Positions 22,420-32,359 of a DNA stretch of 64,000 nt are shown one piece after another. Position 1 is the first letter of the stretch. Every line of letters begins with the position of its first letter. The position numbers were made by a program, and so were the translations under genes. Source of the DNA: REEB95 sp963762425. GTDB lineage: Bacteria; Pseudomonadota; Alphaproteobacteria; ATCC43930; CGMCC-115725. The notes beneath the pieces were generated by a model that was not told where the DNA came from, did not search any database, and saw only the letters and a list, made by a program, of their open reading frames with translations. The stretch covers positions 1-64,000 of the forward strand of contig CAVXKY010000020.1 of NCBI GenBank assembly GCA_963762425.1, read 5' to 3'.

Positions 22420-25400
22420 TCATTCCCCCGGCGCCGGCTCGACGCCCGGCGGCACGGATGCTCCGCGAGCCTTGCGCGCCTGGGCCCACAAGCGGAAGCG
22501 GTCGAGATAGAGATAGATGACCGGCGTGGTGTAAAGCGTCAGCACCTGGCTCACCAGCAAGCCGCCGACGATCGCGATGCCGAGCGGCCGGCGCAGCTCG
22601 GCTCCTTCGCCGAAGCCGATCGCCAGGGGAACCGCGCCCAGCATCGCCGCCATGGTGGTCATCATGATCGGACGGAAGCGCATCAGGCAGGCCTGGTAGA
22701 TCGCGTCGTGGGAGGAGAGATGCTGCGTGCGCTCGGCGTCGAGCGCGAAATCGATCATCATGATGGCGTTCTTCTTGACGATGCCGATCAGCAGGATGAC
22801 GCCGATGAGCGCGATGATGCTGAACTCGGTCTGGAACAGCAGCAGCGCCAGCACCGCCCCCACCCCCGCCGACGGCAGTGTGGAAAGGATGGTGATGGGA
22901 TGGACGTAGCTTTCGTAAAGCACGCCCAGCACGATATAGACCGCCGCCAGCGCCGCCAGGATCAGGATCGGCTCGTTGGCGAGCGAGGCCTGAAAGGCCC
23001 CGGCGGTGCCCTGGAAGCTGCCGCGGATATCGGCCGGCACGCCGAGGCTGCGCATCGCCTCGGCGATGGCGCTGGACGCGTCGCTCAGCGATTTGCCCGG
23101 CGCCAGGTTGAAGGAGATGGTGGTGGCGACCGACAGGCCCTGGTGATTGACCGCCAAGGGCGTGGTGCCGGGGCCGTAGCTCGAGAACGCCGCCAGCGGC
23201 ACCATGGTCTCGGCGGATGGTGGCGACCGCGCTGCCGGTCGAGGTGCTGCCGTGGGTCGAGTTGGCGATGGAATTGGTCGCCAGGTTGCGCGCCACGTCG
23301 CTGCGGCGACGCTCGCCGCGTGACTCGATTGCCCGCGCAGCGACCACCGTTCCGGCCACCGCGTTGGTCGATTGCGTGCCGCCCACGGCGCCGCCCGAGG
23401 TCGAGATATAAAGCTGCTTGAGCGAATCGGGGCTCTGCCAGAACTCGGGCGCGACCTCCATGATGACGTGATACTGGTTCAAGAGGGTTGTAGATGGTCG
23501 AGACCTGGCGCTGGCCGAAGGCGTCGTAGAGCGTGTTGTCGATCTGCGCTCAGCGCTCAAGCCCAGCCGCGCCGCCGCGGCGCGGTCGATCTGCAGATCG
23601 GTTTCGAGGCCCTTGTTCTGCTGGTCGGAATTGACGTCGGTGCAGCGCGGGCAACTGCTGCAGCGCCGCGGTGATCTTGGGCGCCCAGTCGTTGAGCTCG
23701 TCCAGATCGTCGCCTTGCAGCGTGTATTGGTATTGCGCGTTCGCTTGCCGCCCGCCGACGCGGATGTCCTGCGACGCTTGGAAGAACAGCGTCGCGCCCG
23801 GCACCACCGCCATCTCGCGCCGCAGCCGCGCGATCACCTCGGTTATCGAGGAACGCTCGCGATGATGCGGCTTCAGCGAGGCGAACACGAAGCCGCCATT
23901 GGTCTGGCCGCCGCCGGTGAAGCCCACCACGCTCGCGACCGCCTTGTCGTTGTGGACGATGTCGATGAACCGGGTGAGTTTCTGGGACATGAGCTGGAAC
24001 GAGATGCTCTGATCGGCCTGGATGCTGCCGATCAGCCGGCCCGTATCCTGTTGCGGGAAAAAGCCCTTGGGTACGATGGTGAAGAGAAAGACGTTGAGGC
24101 AGAGCGTGGCGGCCAGGATGAGCAGCACCAGCATGGCGTGGCGCAGCGACCAGGCGAGGCTCCTCGCATAGACGCGCCGCGCCCGTTCGAAGACGCGCTC
24201 GCTGACGCCGGAGACGCGCGCCAAATCCGCGCCGGCCGCCCGTCCGCCGGCGGCTGGCGGCGCAGGAAATAGGCGCACATCATCGGCGTGGTCGACAGCG
24301 ACACCAGCAGCGAGACCAGGATCGCGACCGACAGCGTCACCGCGAATTCGCGGAACAGGCGGCCGATGATGCCGCCCATCAGCAGGATGGGCGTGAACAC
24401 CGCCACCAGCGACAGGCTCATCGACAGAACGGTGAAGCTCACCTCGCGCGCGCCGCAGCAGCGCGGCCTGGAAGCGCGGCATGCCGGCTTCGATATGGCG
24501 CGAGATGTTCTCGAGCACGACGATGGCGTCGTCGACCACGAAGCCGGTCGCGACGGTGAGCGCCATGAGCGAGAGATTGTCGAGGCTGAAGCCGAGCAGA
24601 TACATGACGCCGAAGGTGCCGATCAGCGACACCGGCACCGCCACCGCCGGGATCAGGGTGGCGCGGCCGCTGCGCAGAAACAGGAACACCACCATGATCA
24701 CGAGCGACGACCGAGATCATCAGCGTGCGCTCGACATCGCTTGAGCGAGGCGCGGATGGTGACCGATCGGTCGATCGCCTGCGAGATGTCGATGCCGGCG
24801 GGGATTGCGGCCTGCAGGAACGGCAGCTGCGCGCGCACCCGGTCGACCGTGTTGATGATGTTGGCGCCGGGCTGGCGGTAGACGATCACCAGCACCGCCG
24901 GCTTGCCGTTGGCGAGGCCGGCATTGCGGATGTTCTCGACCGAATCGTTGACCTGCGGCGACGTCGGAGAGACGCACCGCGGCGCCGTTGCGGTAGGCGA
25001 CGATCAGGTTCGCGTATTGGGCGGCGGTCGAGGCCTGGTCGTTGGCGTAGATCTGGTAATGCTTGCCGGCCTGCTCGATCGCGCCCTTCGGGCTGTTGGC
25101 GTTGGCGGAGGCCAGCGCCGCGCGCACGTCCTCGAGCCCGATGCCGTATTTGCTCAGCGCGTTGGGATTGATCTCGACCCGCACCGCGGGCAGCGACCAG
25201 CCGCCGACATCGACCTCGCCGACGCCGTCGACCTGCGACAGCTTCTGCTGCGATGATGGTGGTGGCCGCGTCGTACATCTGGCCGCGGGTCAGCGTGTCG
25301 GAGGTCAGCGCCAGGATCAGGATCGGCGCGTCGGCCGGGTTGACCTTGCGGTAGGTCGGGTTGCTGCGGGAGGCTCGTCGGCAGATCGGCGCGCGCCGCG

Positions 25401-25739
25401 TTGATCGCCGCCTGCACGTCGCGCGCGGCGCCGTCGATGTCGCGGTCGAGGCCGAATTGCAGCGTGATGCGCGTCGAGCCGACCGAGCTCGACGAGGTCA
25501 TTTCGGTGACGTCGGCGATCTGGCCGAGATGGCGCTCCAGCGGCGTCGCCACGCTGGTCGCCATGGCTTCGGGGCTGGCGCCCGGCATGGTCGCGCGCAC
25601 CGAGATGGTCGGGAAATCGACCTGCGGCAACGGCGAGACCGGCAGCAGGAAAAACGCCAGCGCCGCCGGCCAGCGCGACGCCGAGGGTCAGCAGCGTGGT
25701 GGCGACGGGCCGGCGGATGAAGGGCGCGGAGAGGTTCAC
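22420..25739 (-). pseudogene. mdtC: RND efflux permease, MdtC-like (about a dozen frameshifts)
   Basis: A proton-driven inner membrane pump, about 1,080 residues when rejoined. It begins with GTG at 25739 (MNLSAPFIRRPVATTLL), followed by PQVDFPTISVRATMPGASPE. The porter domain, the TM4 proton-relay region (DNLSLMALTVATGFVVDDA, with the conserved aspartates), FIHPI-type helices and LYTTPVIYLYLDR near the end are all visible. The reading frame changes roughly a dozen times (for example near 25666, 25251, 24735, 24712). The resolvable breaks are single inserted bases. It overlaps the end of the first permease, giving the mdtB-mdtC heteromeric layout. Confidence 0.85.
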
Positions 25740-28700
25740 GGCGCCGGCCCTCCGCTTCGGTCGACTCGTTGATGAGCCCGCCGTAGCGGCCGCGCAGGCG
25801 GATCGCCCAGCGGTCGAAGGTCAGATAGATCACCGGCGTGGTGAACAGGGTCAGCATCTGGCTGACGATCAGCCCGCCGACGATGGTGATGCCCAGCGGA
25901 TGGCGCAGCTCCGAGCCGGTGCCGGTGCCGAGCATCAGCGGCAGCGCGCCGAGGATCGCCGCCATGGTGGTCATCAGGATCGGGCGGAAGCGCAAGCAGG
26001 CACGCCTGATAGATCGCGTCGCGCGGCGACTTGCCCTCGTTGCGTTCGGCATCGAGCGCGAAGTCGATCATCATGATCGCGTTCTTCTTCACGATGCCGA
26101 TCAGCAGGATGATGCCGATGATGGCGATGACGCCGAGATCGTCGCCGCACAGCATCAGCGCCAGCAGCGCGCCGATGCCGGCCGAGGGCAAGCGTCGACA
26201 GGATCGTGACCGGATGGATGAAGCTCTCATAGAGCACGCCCAGCACGATATAGACCGTGACGATCGCCGCCAGGATGAGCAGCAGATCTCGTTGCCGAGC
26301 GAAGCCTGGAAGGCCAGCGCCGCGCCCTGGAAGACCGTGACGATGCTCGCGCGGCATGCCGATCTCCTGCTCGGCCTTGCGGATGGCGTCGACCGCCTCG
26401 CCGAGCGAGACGCCGGGCGCCAGATTGAAGGAGACGGTCGTCGCGGGGAACTGGCCGAGATGGTCGATCTGCAGCGGCGCCGTCTGCGACTCGAGGTCGT
26501 GGCGATGGCACTCAAGCGGCACCTGCCCGCCGCCGGCCGAGACGGCAGGTAGATCGAGGACGAGCGAATCGAGCGAGTTCTGCAGCGTTCGGGTCGGCCT
26601 CGAGAATGACGCGGTACTGGTTCGACTGGGTGAAGATGGTCGAGACGATGCGCTGGCCGAAGGCGTCGTAGAGCGCGTTGTCGATGGTCGCCGGCGTGAT
26701 GCCGAAGCGGCCGGCGGTGTCGCGGTCGATGGTGACATAGGCCGACAGGCCCTGTGTCCGCAGGTCGCTCGCGACATCGGCGAGTTCGGGCGCCTGGCTG
26801 CAGCTGGTCGACCAGCTTCGGCGTCCAGGATGGCGAGTTCGTCCGGATTGGCGTCTTCGAGCACGAATTGGTATTGCGTCGCGGCTGACGGTGGCGTCGA
26901 TGGTCAGATCCTGCACCGGCTGCAGGTAAAGCGAGATGCCGGCGACATGGATGCCGTCTCGCGCTCCAGATCGCGCGATGACCGATGTCGCGTCGCTCGC
27001 TGCGGTCGTCGTGCGGCTTCAGATTGATCAGGAACCGGCCGCTGTTGAGCGTGGTGTTGGTGCCGTCGACGCCGATGAAGGAGGACAGGCTTTCGACATC
27101 GGGGTCCTTGAGGATGGCCGCGGCCAGCGCCTGCTGGCGCTGCGCCATGGCGCCGAAGGAAACCGTTTGCGGCGGCCTGCGAGATGCCCTGGAGAGCCCG
27201 GTGTCCTGGACCGGGAAAAAGCCCTTGGGAATGACGATATAGAGGAAGACGGTCAGCACCAGCGTCGCCACCGCGACCAGCCAGCGTCAAGGGCTGGCGG
27301 TCGAGCACCCAATTGAGCCCGCGGCCGTAGTGGTGGATGAGCGCGTCGAAATTTCTCGCGGTTCCAGCGCTGCGAATCTGTTTTCGCTTGGTCTCGGCCG
27401 GCGGCGCAGCAGCTTGGCGCAGGGCCATCGGCACCAGGGTGAGCGACACCGCCGCCGAGATCAGGATGGTGACCGCCAGCGTGAGCGCGAATTCGCGGAA
27501 CAGGCGGCCCACCACGTCGCCCATGAACAGCAGCGGAATCAGCACGGCGATCAGCGAGATCGGTCAGCGAGATGATCGTGAAGCCGATCTGCGCCGAGCC
27601 TTTGAGCGCCGCCTTCAAGCGGCGGATCGCCCATCTCGATATAGCGCGAGATGTTCTCGATCATGACGATGGCGTCGTCGACCACGAAGCCCGATGGCGA
27701 TGGTCAGCGCCATGAGCGAAAGGTTGTCGAGGCTGAAGCCCAGCAGATACATGGCGCCGAAGGTGCCGACGAGCGACAGCGGAACCGACAGGCTGGGGAT
27801 GATGGTGGCGCGGGTGTTGCGCAGGAAGACGAAGATGACCAGCACCACCAGCACCACCGCCAGCATCAGCTCGAATTCGACGTCGTGGACCGAGGCGCGG
27901 ATGGTGACGGTACGGTCGGTCAGCACCGCGACGTCGATCGACGCCGGCAGCGAAGCCTGCAATTGCGGCAGCAGGCTCTTGATGCCGTCGACCACGGATA
28001 TGACGTTGGCGCCGGGCTGGCGCTGGATGTTGACGATCACCGCCGGCGTCGAGTTCATCCAGGCGCCGAGCTTGTCGTTCTCGGCGTCGTTGACGACCGA
28101 GGCGACGTCGGCCAGATGCACCGGCGCGCCGTTCTTGTAGGCGATCACGAGGCCGAGATAGTCGTCGATGTTCTGCAATTGGTCGTTGGCGTTGATGGTG
28201 AAGGAACGCGACGGCCCGTCGAAATTGCCCTTGGGCGTGTTGACGTTGGCGTTGCCGATGGTGGTGCTGAGATCGTCGATGTTGAGGCCGTAGGCCGAGA
28301 GCGCGCGCAGATCGGCCTGGACGCGCACCGCCGGCCGCTGTCCGCCGGCGATGCTGACCAGGCCCACGCCGGGCAGCTGCGAGATCTTCTGCGCCAGGCG
28401 CGTATCGGCCAGATCCTCGACCTGCGGCAAGGGCATGGTGGCCGAGGTGAGCGCCAGCGTCAGGATCGGCGCGTCGGCGGGATTGACCTTGGCGTAGATC
28501 GGCGGCGCCGGCAGGTCGGATGGCAGCAAATTCCCGGCGGCGTTGATCGCCGCCTGAACCTCCTGCTCGGCGATGTCGAGGCTGATGTTCAATCCGAATT
28601 GCAGGGTGATGACCGAGGCGCCGGCCGAACTCGAGGACGACATCTGGTTGAGATTCGGCATCTGGCCGAACTGCACTTCGAGCGGCGCCGTAACCGACGA

Positions 28701-28880
28701 GGTCATCACGTCGGGCGAGGCGCCGGGATAGAAGGTCTGCACCTGGATGGTCGGGTAATCGACCTCAGGCAGCGCCGACAAGGGCAGGAACTGGAAGGCG
28801 ACCATGCCGCTGAGCATGATCGCCACCATCAGCAGCGAGGTCGCGACCGGCCGGAGTATGAACAGACGGGAGGGACCCAT
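25736..28880 (-). pseudogene. mdtB: RND efflux permease, MdtB-like (many frameshifts after codon ~400)
   Basis: The partner pump subunit. The first 400 codons from 28880 (MGPSRLFILRPVATSLLMVA) are uninterrupted: PEVDYPTIQVQTFYPGASP, the porter domain and TM4 up to SLMALTIAIG. Near 27692 an extra base appears, and further shifts follow near 27619, 27561, 27423, 27398, 27347 and 27284, then on to the end. Each sits between recognisable RND segments (GDVVGRLFREFALTLAV, YIVIPKGFFPVQDTG, RKNAIMMIDFALDAER-type helix, LFTTPVIYLTFDR). The pattern fits insertion errors rather than decay. MdtB and MdtC form a heterotrimer in E. coli; substrates include bile salts and antibiotics there. Confidence 0.85.
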
Positions 28881-28915
28881 GCGGCTGCCTCAGGCGCCGA
28901 TGCTTGCGGGCGCGC

Positions 28916-30430
28916 TCATTGTCCGTTCCCGCCGTTCTGCTGCTGATTCTGGGGTTGCGGCGGGTTATCCGCGGGCGGCATAGGAGTCGAATCGGCCGGA
29001 GCCGGATTGGGCGGGATCAGATGGATCGGGCCTGAATCGGCGGGCGGCGGGTTCGCGGAATTGGGCGGGATCAGATGGATCGGGCCTGAATCGGCGGGCG
29101 ACTGGGCGTTGCCGGCCGGCGTGGGCGAGGTTTGATCGGGGGTCGATGCAGGCGGCGTCTGCTCGCCGGCCGGCGCGGGCGGTGTCTGGGCAGGCGCGAG
29201 CGTCTTAGGCGCGGCGGTAGGCAGCGAAACCTTGGTGCCGTTCTTGAGCTTGTCGGCGCCGTCCGTTACCACCAGATCGCCCACCGCGAGGCCGGAGGTG
29301 ATCGCCTGGCTTTCGCCCTGGCTCGGGCCCAGCACGACCTTCTGCACCGTCACGGTGTCATCGGGTTTCACCAGATAGACGAAGGTGCCCGGCGCGCCGC
29401 GCTGGATCGCCGATGACGGAATGACGATGGCGTCCTTGAGCACGTCGACGGTGAGCTGCACATTGACGAACTGGTTGGGATAGAGCAGCTCGTCCGCATT
29501 GGCGAAGTTGGCGCGCAGCTGGAAGGTGCCGGTCGTGGTGTTGATGGTGTTGTCCACCGTGGCGAGATTGCCGTCTTCCAGCTTGATCAAGCCGGTGCGG
29601 TCGAAGGCGGCTGCGGGCAAAATCGCGCCCGCATGCGTGCGCTTCAGGATCGGCAGCAGATCGTCCTCCGGCAGCGAGAACAGCACCGAGATCGGCTGCA
29701 TCTGATTGATCAGCACGAGGCCGTTGGCAAGAGACGGGGTGACATAGTTGCCGGGGTCGACCTGGCGCAAGCCGAGTCTTCCCGCGGCCGGCGCGGTGAT
29801 TCGACAATAGGCCAGATTGACGCGCGCGGTGTCGACCGCGCCCTGATCGAGTTGCACCGTGCCTTCGAGCTGGTGAACCGTTGCAACTTGATCGTCATAG
29901 GTCTGCTTGGCGATCGAATCTTCCTTGACCAGCGTGGCATAGCGCTTGAGATCGATGCGCGCGCCGTCGAGCTGCGCCTGGTCGCGCGCGAGCTGCCCTT
30001 CGGCCTGGTCGAGCGCCGCCTGATAGGGCCGCGGGTCGATCTGGGCGAGGACGTCGCCGGCCTTCACCTCTTGCCCTTCCTGGAACGCGACCGAGGCGAG
30101 ATAGCCGCTGATCTGGCTCTGGACCGTTACCGAGGCGAGCGGCGTCACCGTGCCGAGCGCGGTGTAGGTGATGGCGACGTCGCCCGTGGCCGCGGCCGCG
30201 GCGACCACCGGCAGCGGCGCCGGCGCGCGCGCATTTTTGTTCGGGTTATGAAACCACCAGACGAGCAGCACGATCAGCGCGATCGCGATGACGGCGAAGA
30301 CGCCGACACGGCGATTGCTCAGGTTGTGACGTCGCTGGAATTCCCGGCGCTCGAGCTCGAGCTTCTCGAGCCGCCGCTTGAACTCCAGCCGCCGCAGGCC
30401 TGCGCGTATTTTTTCGATGATTCCGTTCAT
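28916..30430 (-). CDS. mdtA: RND efflux periplasmic adaptor (membrane fusion protein), MdtA-like
   Basis: 504 residues, longer than the usual ~400. It has an arginine-rich coiled segment (about 5-40), a TM anchor (about 43-62), the biotinyl-lipoyl half motif VTVQSQISGYLASVAFQEGQ near 105, an alpha-hairpin (ALDQAEGQLARDQAQLDG), and the second lipoyl half ending ITAPAAGRLGLRQVDPG. Beta-barrel and membrane-proximal domains follow. The last 70 residues are Pro-rich with an 18-residue duplication (PADSGPIHLIPPN). It links the MdtBC pump to the outer membrane factor and is the first gene of the mdtABC-omf-arfB series. Confidence 0.9.
   Translation of the reverse strand: MNGIIEKIRAGLRRLEFKRRLEKLELERREFQRRHNLSNRRVGVFAVIAIALIVLLVWWFHNPNKNARAPAPLPVVAAAAATGDVAITYTALGTVTPLASVTVQSQISGYLASVAFQEGQEVKAGDVLAQIDPRPYQAALDQAEGQLARDQAQLDGARIDLKRYATLVKEDSIAKQTYDDQVATVHQLEGTVQLDQGAVDTARVNLAYCRITAPAAGRLGLRQVDPGNYVTPSLANGLVLINQMQPISVLFSLPEDDLLPILKRTHAGAILPAAAFDRTGLIKLEDGNLATVDNTINTTTGTFQLRANFANADELLYPNQFVNVQLTVDVLKDAIVIPSSAIQRGAPGTFVYLVKPDDTVTVQKVVLGPSQGESQAITSGLAVGDLVVTDGADKLKNGTKVSLPTAAPKTLAPAQTPPAPAGEQTPPASTPDQTSPTPAGNAQSPADSGPIHLIPPNSANPPPADSGPIHLIPPNPAPADSTPMPPADNPPQPQNQQQNGGNGQ
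29006..29100 (-). repeat. tandem 41-bp perfect repeat in the mdtA 3' end
   Basis: Bases 29006-29046 and 29060-29100 are identical over 41 bases with a 54-base period (18 codons). They encode two copies of PADSGPIHLIPPN in the Pro-rich C-terminal tail of the adaptor. Being in frame and identical, it looks like a recent duplication or an actively varying tract. Confidence 0.85.
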
Positions 30431-30765
30431 CTGCTATGGACGCGCCGAGACGCGATCCGGTGTTGAAACCGCCGGGCCGCCGCCCGGGCCGGATCGATGC
30501 CGGTCCTGTTTCCTCCCATCCTCTCGCCCGGTTCACCCCGCGGGGCGCGGAGCGATAGGCTATGAAGTCGCCATCGGGTTGAATAGTTCCGGGCTTTCGG
30601 CCGGCGGTACCCGCCTTGTGTTATGAATCATGCGAAAACACCGGCAATACCGTAACTTTTGCCCAAGATAGCCTTCCCGACAGCTTAATTATAGGCGAAA
30701 GAGAAAGGCGCGATCCCCTTGTTTTATGTGAAAAAATCGGCCCTGACCGGAAGCGGAGGGTGGGC
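30431..30765. other. intergenic region between mdtA and a methyltransferase gene
   Basis: 335 bases separating divergent genes, so promoters for both the efflux operon and the methyltransferase should lie here. The segment 30600-30740 is less GC-rich than its surroundings. I could not assign a convincing -35/-10 pair or operator, and see no gene or RNA. Confidence 0.4.
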
Positions 30766-31410
30766 ATGAAGGAAGCGGAAGCGCTGGCGCGCTGGAACAC
30801 GCGCTACGCCCAAGCGGATTACCTTTTCGGCATGGAGCCCAACGCCTTCCTCGCTTCCCAGGCGCCCAGGATTCAGGCGATGGGCCTAAAGCCGGGACGG
30901 AAGGCCTTATCCATCGCCGACGGCGAAGGGCGCAACGGCGTTTTTCTGGCGCGCCAGGGGCTTTCGGTGCTGTCGGTCGATTTCTCTCCCGTGGCTCTGG
31001 AAAAGGCGAAGAGCCTGGCGGCGCGCGCCGGCGTCGATCTCACGACCGAATGCGCCGATCTCGCGACCTGGGATTGGGGAAGCGGCCGCTTCGACGTGGT
31101 TGCCGGAATCTTCTTTCAACTCGCCGGAGCCGATCTGCGCGACAGCATCTTCCGCCGCATCCGTGAATGTTTGAAGCCCGGCGGGATGCTGATCCTTCAG
31201 GGCTACCGGCCGGAACAGCTCAAATACGACACCGGCGGGCCGAAGGAGATCGACCACCTTTATACCGCCCAATTGCTGCGCCGCGCCTTCGCCGGATTCG
31301 AACTGCTCCATCTCGAAGAGCATGATTCCGAAATCCACGAGGGCGGCGCGCATCACGGCATGTCGGCCCTGGTCGATATGGTCGCGATCAAGCCGACGGC
31401 GCGTCCCTAG
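30766..31410 (+). CDS. class I SAM-dependent methyltransferase, TehB/thiopurine-like
   Basis: 214 residues from the ATG at 30766, chosen because GGAGGGTGGGC lies just before it and the protein then begins like its relatives. The opening ARWNTRYAQADYLFGMEPNAFL is typical of a small family related to TehB and thiopurine methyltransferases. The SAM motif is ALSIADGEGRNGVFLARQG near residue 45. These enzymes methylate toxic chalcogens or small thiols in some bacteria. The true substrate is unknown. Confidence 0.82.
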   Translation: MKEAEALARWNTRYAQADYLFGMEPNAFLASQAPRIQAMGLKPGRKALSIADGEGRNGVFLARQGLSVLSVDFSPVALEKAKSLAARAGVDLTTECADLATWDWGSGRFDVVAGIFFQLAGADLRDSIFRRIRECLKPGGMLILQGYRPEQLKYDTGGPKEIDHLYTAQLLRRAFAGFELLHLEEHDSEIHEGGAHHGMSALVDMVAIKPTARP

Positions 31411-31489
31411 CGCTCGAAACGCCACGGCGCCGGAGGCGGCATTCCAGCCGCGGCCGACGCCGCACGAAACAAACGAAGCGGATTCCGAT

Positions 31490-31756
31490 CTAGAGCGAAG
31501 CCTTGAGCTTGGCGCCCGCCTTGAAGCGCACGCCCTTGCTCGCCTGGATCTTGATTTCCTCGCCGGTGCGCGGATTGCGGCCCAGGCGCGCCGCGCGGTT
31601 GCTCACGGCGAAAGTGCCGAAGCCCGGAATGCTGAAACGCTCGCCCTTGCGCAACTCGCCGGCGATGGTTTCAGTGACCGTATCGACCGCCTGATTGGCA
31701 TCCACGGCCCGGAGGCCGATTGCCTTCAACGCATCGATGAGAACTTGCTTGCTCAT
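31490..31756 (-). CDS. HU family DNA-binding protein
   Basis: 88 residues from the ATG at 31756 (AAAGGAAAACC upstream). It has the HU/IHF fold with GERFSIPGFGTFAVSNRAAR and the DNA-intercalating arm RNPRTGEEIKIQASKGVRFKAG, including the conserved proline. The N-terminus MSKQVLIDALKA is somewhat unlike housekeeping HupB (MNKxELI), so it may be a secondary HU paralogue. Nucleoid-associated, homodimeric. Confidence 0.92.
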   Translation of the reverse strand: MSKQVLIDALKAIGLRAVDANQAVDTVTETIAGELRKGERFSIPGFGTFAVSNRAARLGRNPRTGEEIKIQASKGVRFKAGAKLKASL

Positions 31757-32359
31757 GTTGGTTTTCCTTTCTTCGCTATGCCGCGTTCCTCCTGTGGATG
31801 CGGACAACTTGCAAATCTTCGCGTGACGAACCCAAGCTTGCCTGGAAAAGAAGTGGCCCGGAGCACCGCGCTCGATTCCGCCGTCAGGCAACAATGCCCT
31901 CATACGCGAAGGCAGGCCTCGGGTCCAATGAAACCCGCATACTTAAAGGGGATTCCGGTGAAGTCCGAGTCGCGCCGCGATCGAGTCGCGCTCCGGCAAT
32001 CGATCGCGACTCGCTGCAGGAAACCGAGTCGTAACCTTCGGCGGCCGCCGGAGCGGGCGAATGGCGGCGGGGGCGGAATTGCGGGCGGGATCGCAACCGG
32101 CCAAGGCCGGACGACCGGCCGGGCCGAAACCGAATTCGCCGGGGTCGCGGCCGATGTCGCATTAATCTCCGGTAATGTCGGGCGAGGCGGCTGGAAAGCC
32201 ACGCAAAGTCAGGGCTTTAAGGCAAAGCCGGCGGGCAAATCGTCGCTTGCCATCGCCCGCTCCGCGTTATTGAATAAGCCAGGAAAAGCGCGGTTCAAGC
32301 GCTCGGCGTAACCGATAACGGTCCGGCGATACGAAATCCCGGCCCACGGAGGGGTGGAA
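31757..32359. other. 600-bp intergenic region between the HU gene and oxlT
   Basis: A divergent, GC-rich spacer with no convincing gene. It holds five GANTC sites at 31951, 31967, 31983, 32008 and 32026 (first bases), plus one at 31874. A 9-bp perfect inverted repeat CGAGTCGCG/CGCGACTCG (31982-31990 and 32005-32013) includes two of them. This is where promoters for the HU gene and the first oxalate antiporter should lie. I could not assign one confidently. Confidence 0.45.

Noticed and set aside
21600..27700. Programmed +1 frameshifting as an explanation for the many breaks in the RND genes
   Set aside because: There is no shared slippery sequence or stop-codon context, and two dozen events in one operon is implausible. 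Sequencing insertions explain it better.
31900..32202. Pro/Arg-rich 100-codon minus-strand frame in the gap upstream of oxlT
   Set aside because: No ribosome binding site, biased composition and no family likeness; it overlaps the GANTC cluster that better explains the region.
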